From Tetradesmus obliquus (lineage: Eukaryota > Chlorophyta > Chlorophyceae > Sphaeropleales > Scenedesmaceae), in the NCBI GenBank assembly GCA_030272155.1, contig CP126194.1, positions 6,811,501-6,875,500 of the forward strand: 64,000 bases of DNA. Reading direction: 5' to 3'. The translations under genes and the position numbers were made by a program. This document shows positions 11,421 through 23,600 of this stretch, piece after piece. Each line of letters begins with the position of its first letter. Within the stretch, counting starts at the first letter, position 1. A model generated the notes under the pieces. The model searched no databases and was not told the DNA's origin. It saw nothing but the letters and a program-made list of their open reading frames with translations.

Positions 11421-14400
11421 TGGTGCTGCGTTTGTTAGCGGCTGATGGTGCTGGCTTGCAAAATGTGGCGGTTACGTGTGCCGGCAAAGGTGACTGCTGT
11501 TAGCTTGATATGAATGCGCGTGTGTAGCAGTGTTGGCAAACGTGCATAGGGTTGATGTGATTACTTACGTATTCTTGCATGTATATGCTCTACCCTAGAT
11601 TGTGGTGGGAGCCAGGTCGAATGTGACAAGGAGAGCATGAATGGGTTGGTGCATGGCGTCGCATATATTGGTTATAAGTTGGAAACACAACAGAGCGATG
11701 CGCATCCTCGCAGCCACAGCGATGGTCTGCCCAGTATCACATCTGTGGTCGCATCTGTGAGCAAAAGAGTGAGAGCAGCGGCAAGCCTGACGCAACACCA
11801 TCTTGCAGTCAGCACAGCATGGTGTTGAATGTACCCCACCAAACACAGCATGTGCATGTGGTGTGGGGCCCCAAGGCAACACGCATGGCAGATGCTTTTG
11901 GTGAATGCTGCTGTGTCTTGCTGCAGGCCGGGAGTGATGCAACATATTACTGGTGCATCCACAACCTTTTGACAAGCTGGTGGCGGCATGCGGCCTGCAT
12001 GTTTCACGAGAGCGGCCCGCATGTATTTGTTTTAGGTGAAGCTGTAGAAAGCATGTTGGATGTGTAAGTGGCTGGTCAGCGTTATCTGCCGCTGTGTGCA
12101 CTTCACGCAGGCATGCATGTTGTTGGCATGTGCAAAACAGCTGCAGTTCAGCACTAGGATGTTCTGCGGCTGCATGCCAGCCAGCTTGAGGATCATGCAA
12201 CACACTGTGTGTATGCAAGCAAAGATACAAAAGAGGGGTGGCAGTGAGCCGCTGATGTGCAGCTGCTGCGCTCGTGTACAACAGTGACGCATGTGTGATG
12301 GGAGGGAAGTTGGGACTCTGCGGCGGCTTGTATGGTGTTGCAGTTACAGTAGCCGCTGATGAGCAGCTGTTGATCCACCTGCCACATGTGTTGCCTGTAT
12401 GTGGGGCCAACTGTGCCCACATCTGTCTCAGTGAGTCGGTGAGTCAGTGGTAGGTCGTGTCCAGTGAATCCATGGACTGTTCGTTGCCAGCTGATGATGG
12501 TCGTAGTTCTAGCCTGTTTGACGTCTGCATATGCTGCTTCACCGAGTGCGTCAGCCGCATGTGTCTTGCATCAATGCATTGCAGAGCAGCTACAGGATGT
12601 TCCAAGCAGTAGATATGGCTGGCGTGCGATAGTATTCATGGAATTGTTTTGTGTGTTGCATCAGCTGTGACTGCCTATGCTGCGGCAAGGCCTCAAGGCT
12701 TAGCAAATCAGTGCACTCCTCCATGCGCCGGCAGCATAGCTGTGCCGCACCTTGTGATTTGACAGGGGTTTGAAAGGCCGCCTGGCGGGGTGAGGCGTGT
12801 GCCTTTTGCATTCTTGGTAGGGTTTGGCACACTTGCCAACAACAGCCGTACGTTTGTGTGCTCATTACCAGCTCAGCAGCCAGCAGTTGAAGGCGCCAGA
12901 GAGGCCCTGCCAGCTGCTGCTGCTTGTAGCCAAGCACGTGTTGCAGGGAGGGAATTGTGGCTGTTCAGGGGTATCGGACAGTTTGAGCGTGATTCGACAG
13001 GCATAGAATGCTCTGCTGTCCACGTTGCAGTGGTGTGCAGCTCAGGGGTATGGCGAGAGGCAAACACAATTTGAACGTAGCTGGCATGTCCTGTGGTATG
13101 CGCGGTTGACGGCTGATGCAGTACCAGATGTCAGCTGGCAGTGCCTGTGTGCCCTTGATTGTGCGCTGATCCTCGTGTGTTGACCACACGTCGGTGCATG
13201 GCAATCTAGGAGGCAGGGAGTTGAGTGAGAGTTGCTAGCTTTTCAGTGTCAGCCGCTTGCATAGCTGGCAGATTCAGTCCTTGAGGATACAGGCGGCGTT
13301 GATTTGGACAATTCTGTGCTGATATTGACTCTTCCAAGCTACTGTGCAAATGGTCAGGAAATGGGTTGCAGATGACCAGATGTGTGTCATCAGCTGTACA
13401 GAAGGTCATGATATGGCTGGCGCATGGCCAGATTTGTGTTGTTCATCTGCAGGCGTCCTTATGCGGGCTTCTGTTGCAGTCTCTCATCAGTTGCCATGAG
13501 AAGCAGCAAATCAGGAAATGTTGACTTAAGAAGTGGCTGCAGCGGATTGATTGCTCTCTGCTGTGTGTTTATGCCTGTACGTCACATGCAGCAGTGCTGC
13601 CAAACGCACATGCGCATGTCAAATGTTACTCGGCCAGAGATGCATGCCGTACAGCTGATACAGCTGTGCCACAATGCCTCGTTGTGGCTCACTGTCCACT
13701 TCTTGGGGTGACAGTGCAAGCAGATGGGCTAGTGCTGAGTCAGAGCACGCGTGCATTTGCGCATTATGCCGCATTGCATTGTGTGCTGGCAGCAACCAGG
13801 CAGGGAACGAGTCAGCTGGCGTGGGCTTGTACAGTCACCATGACTGGCAGACAGTGTCAGGGCAATTATGTTAGCAGTGTTATGCAAACAGTTTGACTAG
13901 CGGCGTATGTTGCGGCGCATGAGCACCGCCGAACAGCCGGGCTGACGTCCAAGCATTTCTAGCTGAATTATAGCTGCGCGCAAGCAGAACGCATGTCGTA
14001 TGCAAGCGGCGAGCGATATCGTGTTGGTGGGTGGGCTGTGCGGCATGTTTTTGCTGTGCTCCTGCCGGAATAGAAAGGCAGGAGGTGGTCCCAGATTGTG
14101 ATCTCCCTTATTTATCTTTCGGGCGGTTGACTGCCCTACACATTCTGAAGGCGAGGTCACTGCTTCTTACTTTGAAGAGAGAGTTTCCTGTGATTGCTTG
14201 CACCATGTGCGCATATATATGGTAGCATGCATGCTGCGCGTCGCTGAGGAGAGGATTAGCTGTTGCTTGTGTACCTTCCCCGAAGGGCGCTTGCTGACAG
14301 AGATTGTTTGCTGACTGCTTTGTACCTTGGCGCCGGCCTCTGCCATATTGGCAAGGCGTGCAGGCCGCAACTGCTTACTAAATTGCCAATAAATATGGCT

Positions 14401-14966
14401 GCCGCAGCGCGGCGCTCCTGCTGCGCACCTGCCTGCCGTGCATGGCCGGCTGCACCTATTGCAGCTGTGCAGCTGCGCTGCTCCCTGCTTGACTTTGGCT
14501 GCAGCTTGTCTGCGCAATGCCTGCAACATTGTGCCAAGGGCACAAAGAGACTCTTGAGTTTGGTCAGATGCACTTTGTTATTGCAATGGCAATATCTGGC
14601 CTGCATGAGGACACGCCATGACATGCAGCGCTGCTGCTGCAGGAAGCTCCCAAAGCCTCAGCAAATGCTGTTTTGCTTCCGTGTGCTTTGCTGTCAATGC
14701 AGCAGGCAGCTGTTGTCACAGCAGTTTGTGCCGGGCATTACTGCCAGATCCAAGCATTGTCAAATACTGATACTTCAGTCAAGCTCTTACGTGTCAGGTA
14801 GCTCTTGTGCTTAGGAGTGAGCCGTGCAGAGCCGGCTGCCACAGGTTACCCTTTTCCGACTGTGCCTGGCTGCAGCGGCTCCCCCTTGACATATATGTAG
14901 ATCTATTTGTAGATATGCATGCATGCATACGCACCCGCGTGCGCTGGCCACCTGGCGTTGCCTTCA

Positions 14967-15000
14967 TGCTCTAGAGCTCTAGAGCAAGAGATCTCTTGCT
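14967..15000. repeat. Two overlapping perfect palindromes
   Basis: A 20-bp perfect palindrome at 14967-14986 (centre AGAGCTCT) overlaps an 18-bp perfect palindrome at 14983-15000 (centre GAGATCTC). They share AGCA. Each could be a cruciform or a binding site for a dimeric protein; no function is known. Confidence 0.85.
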
Positions 15001-15318
15001 GCCGCGCATTGACATGGACGGAGCAAGTGGCTGCTCGTTCCGCTGCTGCAACTAGATTTGACAGCGTGTTCATTGGCAAGATTTGGCAGTTGGAAGGGCA
15101 TGAGCCTCCCTACACTTGTATGGCATGTATGCCCGTCAGTTATCATCACAATACAACAGTGCTCTGCATGGGAGTTGATTAGTGGCTTGATTGGTTCTGA
15201 CGGTAATTTTTGGTGTTGATTGTTTAGCATCACTGCGTGCTGGCAGTTCTTCTTCTGCTGCTGCTCTCAAGCAGGCTCAAGCTTGAGCACACCTATGTAA
15301 CGGTTCCTTGTTTCTTCT

Positions 15319-15407
15319 GTTAGCCTGCATCATCATCATCATGTTACCCATCAAGCCATAGCATCAACGCCATCGGCCCCGCGCCCCAATGGAGCGTTAG
15401 CCTGCAT
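15319..15407 (-). mobile_element. Very short 5'-truncated LINE 3' end with target-site duplication
   Basis: Bases 15331-15395 match the 3' end of the LINE at 28079-28561, including the CATCGGCCCCGCGCCCC block and the terminal trinucleotide tail (ATG/TGA repeats on the element's sense strand). The fragment is flanked by perfect 12-bp direct repeats GTTAGCCTGCAT at 15319-15330 and 15396-15407. About 65 bp remain, so this is an extreme 5' truncation, as expected from target-primed reverse transcription that aborted early. It carries no coding capacity. Confidence 0.85.
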
Positions 15408-16535
15408 GCATCAACAGACACCAACAGACAGCAGCACGACAAGCCGCAGCAGCGGGCTGCTCTAAATATTTAAATAACTTGAAGTTGTTACGCCACAAGT
15501 TGTTGCGCCACAACAACTGCCAACGGCTGCTTAAACCCGCCAGACAACGCAGCACAGCAAAGTGGCACAAGGTATGCGCCCAGCACGCGCCATGCCGCCT
15601 ACTACGCGGCAGCCATGCATGCAAAGACCACAGCGCCACTTAAGGTTGTCACATGCCATGGACTGGCTTGTGACCATGCTGCGCAGAACAGGACCACTGC
15701 ATTGAACAGTACACATGCTGTACAGCGGCAGCAACTCAAACCTCTGGCGTGCCATCATGTGGGTCTGTACAAACAAACAGCTGTTTTGTAGCACACAGTG
15801 GGACGTACTGTTTGCCCCCATACTCACGCAAACCGATGCAAGCGCTGTAGCCATGCGGCAAAAAGCGTAACGAGCGGCACACTGCACTCACCATATCGTG
15901 CGTGCTGGTTGGCTAACACATGCCATGCGTGCACCTCTGTGCAGTCTGCAGCACTCGCGTGAGGCATGGCTGAGCGCAAGCACCATGCAAAATCTAATGC
16001 TCATGGTGCAGTACGCAAAACAAATCCCGCCGCAGTACCAGCGCGCAGGAGCCGGTCATAACAGTCGTAATCATGCTAAAACATGATGCATGCTGTGTAT
16101 GCCACACGCATGGTCGCAGCGTGCTGCCTCAGCGTTGTCTGCTGCAGTAGTGCTGCTGCACTACCGTACCGCAGCATGTGCAGCCTGGCACGCTGCATCA
16201 TTTGGAATGACCACACTACACCAGAACAACTGCTGACAATGCAGGAACTTTCACAGCAGATGCGCAGCAGGCATCTGAACGCAATAAACAGCACTGTACC
16301 ACATTAGAGGCTGCGTCACTGTGTGCAACGTACACGGCCGCAATCCCGACGGCCGCTGCTGCTGCCTTCTCGCACTTGCGTAGGTCATTGCGCGTTGGTG
16401 CGTGCGCCACCGCTGTGCAAAGCTCCCGCGCCATTTCCACAAAGCGTTCCAGCCACATGCTGCGGTCTGGAAGCTTGTTGGCGCGCTACGCTACTGCTGC
16501 TGCTGCTGCTGCTGCTGCAGCTGCTCAGACAAACT

Positions 16536-17031
16536 TTACTGCGGCTTGGAGAGCTCGTTCGCGCGCTGCGTTGCTGCCACCACTGCATTGATGCATGCCG
16601 CCCTGAAGCCAGCCTTCTCCAGCTCATGCACGCCTGCAATGGTGGTGCCGCCTGGGCTGGTGACCATGTCCTTCAGCGCACCCGGGTGTCTGCGGCAGCA
16701 GCAGCAGCAGCGGCGGCGGGTGCGATGCATGGATCAGTTCGTGTGCATGCTGTTGGGTTGTTGTCACAGCAGAGCTGCCTCATGGTGCAGCTTCTCATAT
16801 AAGCCGCAGTGGACAGGCTGTGCAGTCCTGACCTATGTGCCACACTCGCTTCCTCTGTTGCACAATGCTGCTTGCTGTTGCTGGAGTGGCGCCAGGCAAA
16901 GCAGCAAGGGATCAGCAATGCACCCGTGTTATATGTTACTATCGCCCCACCTTCCGGTCTCCAGCACCATCTTTGCGCTGCCCAGCACCGTCTGCGCAGC
17001 CAGGCCCTGAGCCACGTCACGCGGCAAGCCT

Positions 17032-17076
<45 letters not shown>

Positions 17077-18631
17077 CAACAGCATGGGCGGCAGCAGCAG
17101 ATTGTGTATAGACGTAGCTAGCAGCACTTGCAGGTTTGCCCCAGATCATTGTGTACCACGCGCTGCAAGCACAATGCGATGCGGCGTAATAACCCGAAAA
17201 AAACTTAACCTTTCTACCCTCACCTGCGCGCACGCCGCCGTCGGCCAGTGCCTCAATGAGCATGTAGATGTATGCTGGCCCGCTGCCGCTGAGCCCCGTT
17301 ACTGCTGCCAGCAGCTTCTCATCCAGCTGGTAGATCTTGCCGACTGCGCTGAACAGCGACACAACTGTCTCGCCATCATCGGATGTGGCCTGCAGCAGGA
17401 TTAAACACAACATCATGATGTTCAGTTGATGGCCGCTACGAGTAGCTTCTCATCCAGCTGGTGGATCTTGCCAGCTGCGCAAAACAGCGACTGCACACAT
17501 GTGCTGCACCACTGTCGTACACGCAGCAGAATCAAACAAGCATACTGCTGAGGGTGTGTTCGCCTGCTCGCTACACCTGCATACATTTGCTGTTGTGTCC
17601 CAGTCTGCGCTGCGATGCAGCAAGGCGCATGCACCTCTGCGTGTGGTCATATGCATCATAGCAGGATGCATTACTAGCCTGCCTGCATGCAACTGGTGGT
17701 ATTATCTCTGTCAACATCCCAGCTGTGCTGCAAACGCAAAAAATCAGCCGCACCTTGCCTCCAGGCACATGGCTGGTAATGCAGCAACACACATGCATCT
17801 ATGCTTATCTATGCTTGTGATCACACTCATCCCAGCTGCTTTGTACTGCAAACCCAGCCCCTCCTGCCGCACCTTGCCTCCCAGGCACATGGCTGCTGCT
17901 GTCTCTCCCACCAGGCAGGGAGTGTTAGGCATGACCCTGCACACGCGTGCATTTGGGCCAGCGGCCTCCAGCAGCTGTGCCACTGTGATGCCTGCTGCTA
18001 TGCTGATGACAAGGGTGTCTTCTTTCAGCACGGGGCGCGCCTCTGTGAGCACGGTGTGCACGTACTGCGGCTTGACTGACACAAACACCACATCACAGTT
18101 CTTGGCGACCTGCACGCATGTGATATGAGAGATGCAGCAAGTGCAGGAAGGCAAGTTATGTGTGTTGGCGTGTTTTGTTTTGTGACAATGGCAGCAGGGA
18201 TCTGGGCAGAGAGTGCAGCAGTAGAGGTGAAGTGGCTGGGTGGGTGCAGCAGTGACAGGCGCAGGTGGTGGCTGAGGAAGCTGTGACACATTGGCATTGG
18301 ACGTTATGCAAAGGGTCTCTTTGGCGCTGTAGAGGGAATTTGGCACTGCAGTACTGCCCAATGGGCTGTGCAAGATGTCAGCGCCTGTCTGCCTGCAGCG
18401 CTGTACGGCTGCTGCCGCTTCTGCTGCTGCTGTTTGCTGTGTCCGACCTACCTCGAAGTTTGTGTCGTAAGGGGTGCAACCTAGGCTTCTGAACAGCTCT
18501 TTCCGAGCAGGTGCCGGGTCAGAGCAGCAGATCTGCGAAGCCTGCACTACTCCCCGGTCGATGAGGCCCCTTGCAAGTGCCTCTGCCATCTGGCCCGAGC
18601 CCATGAAACCGATCCTCTTGTTCAGAGACAT
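16536..18631 (-). CDS. P5CR: Pyrroline-5-carboxylate reductase
   Basis: Reduces 1-pyrroline-5-carboxylate to proline with NAD(P)H, the last step of proline synthesis. Exons on the minus strand: 18631-18452, 18109-17873, 17389-17224, 17029-16951 and 16689-16536; phases agree and the product is 271 residues, the usual length for ProC/P5CR. Visible motifs are the N-terminal Rossmann nucleotide loop [36 protein letters not shown], the family signature [20 protein letters not shown] and [14 protein letters not shown] chose the ATG at 18631 (MSLNKRIGF) because it matches the family start. An in-frame ATG at 18799 would add 56 residues rich in Ser, Ala and Arg, which could be an organelle presequence. 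Partial copies of exon 2's end (about 17750-17770) and exon 3 (about 17440-17475) lie in the introns. Confidence 0.94.
17033..17074 (-). repeat. (CTG)14 on the P5CR sense strand before exon 4
   Basis: Reads as CAG on the plus strand, so CTG in the sense of P5CR. It ends in CTGCAG, which is the acceptor of exon 17029-16951. It is the same arrangement as in the plus-strand genes. Confidence 0.9.
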
Positions 18632-20681
18632 TGTGGATTCGACTATGATGCTATATCGTCGATTTATGGAGGATGGTGCACAGCACCTGTTGGCCAAACG
18701 AACTCTGCAGGCTGCAGCAAGTATGCTGGGTGTCGAGTGCTTATGTATGCCGCTGCTCAGTGCTTGCATCCCCAGTTGAGCAAAAGCAAACAAACGCATG
18801 TGATGGCATGAGCTGGTAGCGACAGGCGCTTGGGTTCGAAACTGACGATGGACGGCTAGGCTGTGCCCGACAGACAGAGAATGTCAGACAGGGAATGCAC
18901 AACAGAGAGTGAATGTGCCGATCAGGAAGCAATAGCTGTCAATCACGTGTGTTCTACCGATGCCCTACATCACTGTTCCGTTTGAAAACGTCGAGATGGT
19001 GCCGAGAACCCTGTTTTCACCGGATCCCGACTATCGTGCAGTACATGATCACCTCCACTGATTGTTTTCTAAAGCAGTGTTATTCGTATGCGGGCCGGCT
19101 GGCAGTGGTGCTGGCCGCTGTGTGGCCTGGTGTCACCAGGCTGTAGCAGCATGCACATGGGCTGTACAGCAGGCTGCCAGTGGTGGGTTGACCCGGTGAG
19201 TCCTGCAAGACGAGTTTGCAAGGGCATAGGCCGAAAGAAACCCATGTACGCTGCAATCATACCAACATCTTTCCAGCGTCTTTGATAGCAGGCTGAGCTT
19301 CCCTACCAGCTATCAATTATGCATGCATTGATGCAAAGCAATCCTTTTGCAAACCATCCTGCGCAGCTGCATCAATGCAGAACATCCTGCATCCTCCAGA
19401 CCCTGCAGTGTGATGTACGCGTCCTTACATGCTTTGTCAGCTTGATTCGTGTGGTCAGCTTCTTTCGCTGCAGCTGCTATGTGCGGGTACTCATATCAGA
19501 TGATTGCCATCAGATATGAATACATGAACAGTGCCGGGCAGCTGCGGCAGCTAGCTCAGTCTTGCAGCTGAAGGTGGCATTCCGAATCCAAGTCGTCGTT
19601 GCGCATGCTTCTGTGTGCGTTGGGAGATCAGCTGCAGCTGCTGCTGAAGACGCTGATGACAAACTGCTGCTGCAGGTGCCTGGCACGTGCATCAACCACA
19701 CTAGCAGCCGCTGCTGCTACTGTAGCAGGCTGCGGCAGTAGTGGCAGTAGTGCCGCAGCAACACAGCACAAAATGCGATATCTCTGTCAACAGCAGCCTT
19801 GGTCCAGCCGATTCAATGAGCTGCCAGCGTGCCGCGCATCATGCACTGCGCAGTGCTGGCATGCCAGCCTGACCGCCACTGGCAGTGGCATGATGCCGCT
19901 GGGCCAGCGGCATGCAATGTGGTGACGCTGATTGAATGACGAAGGCGCGGGCAGCATGCGGACAGATTCGGAGTTTGCCTTTAGGTTGCATTCCGTCAGG
20001 ATGGTATATGCACAACCAGCAATCGCATGTGCTGTCCTGCATCATGCTGTCGCAGCAGCAAAATTCAAGTTTTGCAGCGCCAGCCGTGGCACCAGCAGAC
20101 TGCTGCAGCTGCAGAGGCACTGTCACCAGCACCGCGCGAAATAAAATGCACTTTTCGGAAGATGCGCAAGCGTTTCATACCTTTCAACCTGCGCTTTGCG
20201 AGACCTGCGAGACCTGCGTTTCAAGGTTTGACCTGCGCACTGCTGCTGAGGAAGCTGTCCAAAACCTTGGCCTTTAGCAACTTCACGCCGCTCCACTCAG
20301 GGGTTACTAAGTCGGACATAGTACAAAACCCAGGAAGTTATAGCTTCTCTCGTTTCAACGGCGTCAATTTTCGACAGCGGCTGTAAAAAGTGACTGTGAC
20401 AGTGTCTGCCAGTCTCTTGCGTGCTCTGATCACATACACAAAGCAACTATTTGTTTTCACGCCTTTCTACACGCGCAATCATGTCGTTGTCTACTTCATC
20501 GCAACTGCACCGACATGCTAGACATCTGTTCTGATAATGAGTAGCATGAGCCGTCTCTGTGTATCGCTAGGTTCTAAACTATCTATTGTTTTACTAATGA
20601 GCGTTTAAAGTGTATAGTGTGTGTCACCGGATCCAGGCTGCGAGCCTCGTACTTACACCGGGATAGCATCGCAGCATCGCC
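18632..20681. promoter_or_regulatory. Divergent intergenic region P5CR / ABCG
   Basis: About 2 kb between two divergently oriented starts, so both promoters and 5' UTRs must lie here. The P5CR-proximal end may be coding if the 18799 start is used. I saw no TATA box or element I can name. Open frames within it, such as 20027-20386 (+), have no recognisable domain. Confidence 0.45.
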
Positions 20682-23600
20682 ATGTCTGCACCTGGCAACG
20701 ACCCGAGTGCATCATTCGGTCTCGTGATCGAGCCAGCGGGGCAGCTGCTGACGCTATGGGTCACCACGTTCGTCGTGGCCAATGTCTTTGCTGGTTTCTG
20801 GTTAGTGAAGGCCTTCATCAACGCCCTGCCCAGCATAGCATACCGCCTAAGCAAAGTGTCTTCGGCGATTAAGCTGCACATGCCCAAGGGAAGCAGCGGC
20901 AGCCACAGCAGCAGCAGGAGCAGCAGCTCCAGCAGCCTGCCTGTGCAGAGCCTAGACCCCCTGGGCAGGGCGTCAGAAGATATCAAGAAGCACAGGCAGC
21001 AGATGCAGCCCGTGGTGTTTGAATGGCGCAACATGGGCTGCACCGTGGACACTGCCAGTGGCAGCAGGGCGATCCTGCAGGTGGGTTGGTGGGGGTGCAG
21101 TACATTTTTCAAGCAGTACAACGTCAATTCTGCTCAGCAAACAATGATGTAGAGACAATGCTGCTTGCGCCGCAATGCATGGCATGTGCTTGGTGATGGA
21201 ATTAAGCATGCATGCATGTTGGTGCGACCTATTCCTGCACTGCAGCAGCCACCTTCGTGTGCTCTATTCACAGCTGCAACTGCACAGGCGCCGAGCCCAC
21301 TAGCTTCATTCAATCCATACTTTCATCCTACACAGTCCTGTAACCAGTCCTCAAGTCACACGGTGTGCTGTGTCTTCTTCCCGCCAATTTTCCCGCCATA
21401 TTTCCTGCAAGCAGGGTGTGTGGGGCTGTGCCCGCCCCAGGCAGCTGCACGGCCTGCTGGGGCCCTCGGGTGCAGGAAAGTCCACGCTGCTCGACCTGCT
21501 GACGATGCGCCTGCACAACGAGAACTGCACGGGGCAGTTGCACATCAACGGCTGCCCCATCACGCAGCAGCAGCTGGCCAACAGCAGCGTGTATGTGCCG
21601 CAGGTGGGCTGTGATTTCATGACGGTGTGGGGTTAGCACAACTAAAGGTTGTTGTGGCCAGTGGCTGGAATAACAGAGCTGGGGTGGCTCCATCTAGGCT
21701 GCAGAGTCCTGCAAGCACACGCGGGGTCATGCATGCGTCCAAACAGCAGCAGCTACAAGCCATGCCTGGCTGATGATGATGTTTAAATGGACTACGCTGA
21801 AGTGGCAGCGTATAAGCCTTACAGGCGAGGCGGGCGCTCCAGCAGGCAAGCAGGTATAGGCGCGCTCGCAGCTGCAGCCACACGCAGCTGCCCGCCCCAG
21901 CCTCCCAACAACAGCAGTTGGTGTAACCTGACTTTGAAGTCAACTGCTTTCTCCTCTTTCATCTGCTGCTGCAGTTTGACAGCCTGGTGCCTGTCATGAC
22001 GGCGCGCGAGTCTGTCGAGTTTGCGGCAGCAGTGCGGCTGCCTCGCGGCACCACGCGTGACGAGGCAGCTGCGCGTGTGGACCTGGTGCTGCAGCTCATG
22101 GGCCTGGCAGAGCAGCAGCACATGCTGGTGAGCAATAAGCATGTTGTCAATCGCTTTCATTGCTAGCAATGGCTTTCAAATGCTTTGAGCTGATGGGCCT
22201 GGCAGAGCAGCAGCACATGCTGGTGAGCAAGCATGTTGTCAATCGCTTTATTGCTGGAAAATGCTTTCAAATGCTTTCAGCTGATGGGCCTGGCAGAGCA
22301 GCAGCACATGCTGGTGGCAATAAGCATGCGTGCATGCACCCTATGTAGCTCTCTGCAATGCGTTACTCAGCAGCTGGCACTGTGCTCTGAGTGCTGCGTG
22401 GATCTCAGACCGTGGCAGGCACCTCCATCTGCAGGTGGCAGGGGCGTCTGCCCAAACTCAGAATGCTCAAAGTATGTTGTTGTATGCTGCTTGATTGTCC
22501 GGCTGACTACTCCCCTGTTACAGCCACAACTTGTGTTGAACATTGCTGCGTGCTGCTGTCTGCTTTACAAACCACAGGTAGGCGGGCCCCTGCCAGGCGG
22601 CCTGGTCCTGCCTGGCATGTCAGGCAGCGAGCGCAAGCAGCTGCACATTGCATGTGGCGTGGTGGCAGGCGCCAGCCTGGTGTTTCTAGATGAGCCCACC
22701 ACAGGCCTTGACAGCTGCTCCGCGCTGAGCATCATGCTGTTTCTGAAGGGCATGGCTACGCAGCAGGGCGCTACATTGTTGGCGTCTGTGCATCAGCCGA
22801 GAGCAGTGATCTGGAGCCAGCTTGATCAGGTGGGGGGGCCGGGAGGGAGAGGAAGGGGAAGCAACGAGTTTGCAGGAACGCGTGCTTGCAGGAAAGTGTG
22901 CATGCAGGCACCGGGTTGAAGCAGATGCTGCAGCTGCTGCAGCCATTGTTCTGGCGTGTGTGTTTGCCGGTGTTGCTGGGCGAGATGTCCATGCCACGTA
23001 TTTCTTGCACACGGCACAACATGCAAAACAGCATTACATTAGCATGGATTTGTAGCAGGCTCTTTGTTCCCAAACATCTTCCGTTTGCACCCTTGTATCC
23101 TCACTGTGCCTGCTGCTGCTGCTTCTTGGTGTGTCGCAGGTCACCCTTCTAGCCAGCGGCCGCCTCATGTACACCGGCCCAACTGAAGAGCTAGTGCCGT
23201 GGTTTAACAGCCTGGGATACCCCTACAACCCTAAGGTTCAGGGTACAACACCCGACTGGGCCCTGGACCTCGTGTCCCTGGGCTTTGACAAGGCAGCCCA
23301 GCCGCTACCACACCTGCAGCAGCAGCAGCAGACGCGCAAGGACTCCTTGCAGGAAAGCTTGCAGGAAAGCCTGCAGCAGCTTCCTGCAGTGCCTAGGAAG
23401 CTCAGCAAGGGGTCTGCAGGAGGCCTGTCGCATGGCAAGGGCAGCCATGGCTTTGCCACTGCTGTCCTTGCGTCAGCAGGAGCAGCAGCTGGGCCCTTTG
23501 ATGCATCGGATGGTGACCAGGGCTTGCAGGATTCCTGCAGCTTGTATGGCAGCTGCAGCAGCGGCAGCTTCAGCACAATTCCTGCGCTCAGCATAGCTGG

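Larger units (their letters stand above)
11421..16535. other. Gene-poor convergent intergenic region
   Basis: Lies between the 3' ends of the unknown (+) gene and P5CR (-). Long open frames such as 11595-12422 (-) have no recognisable domain, and none shows the exon-copy pattern that marks real genes here. It contains a short LINE remnant (15331-15395), a pair of overlapping palindromes (14967-15000) and probably long 3' UTRs. No RNA gene was recognised. Confidence 0.5.

Noticed and set aside
11595-12422. 275-codon minus-strand frame
   Set aside because: No recognisable domain, His/Thr/Ala-rich composition of non-coding GC-rich DNA, and no exon-edge copies or convincing splice sites.
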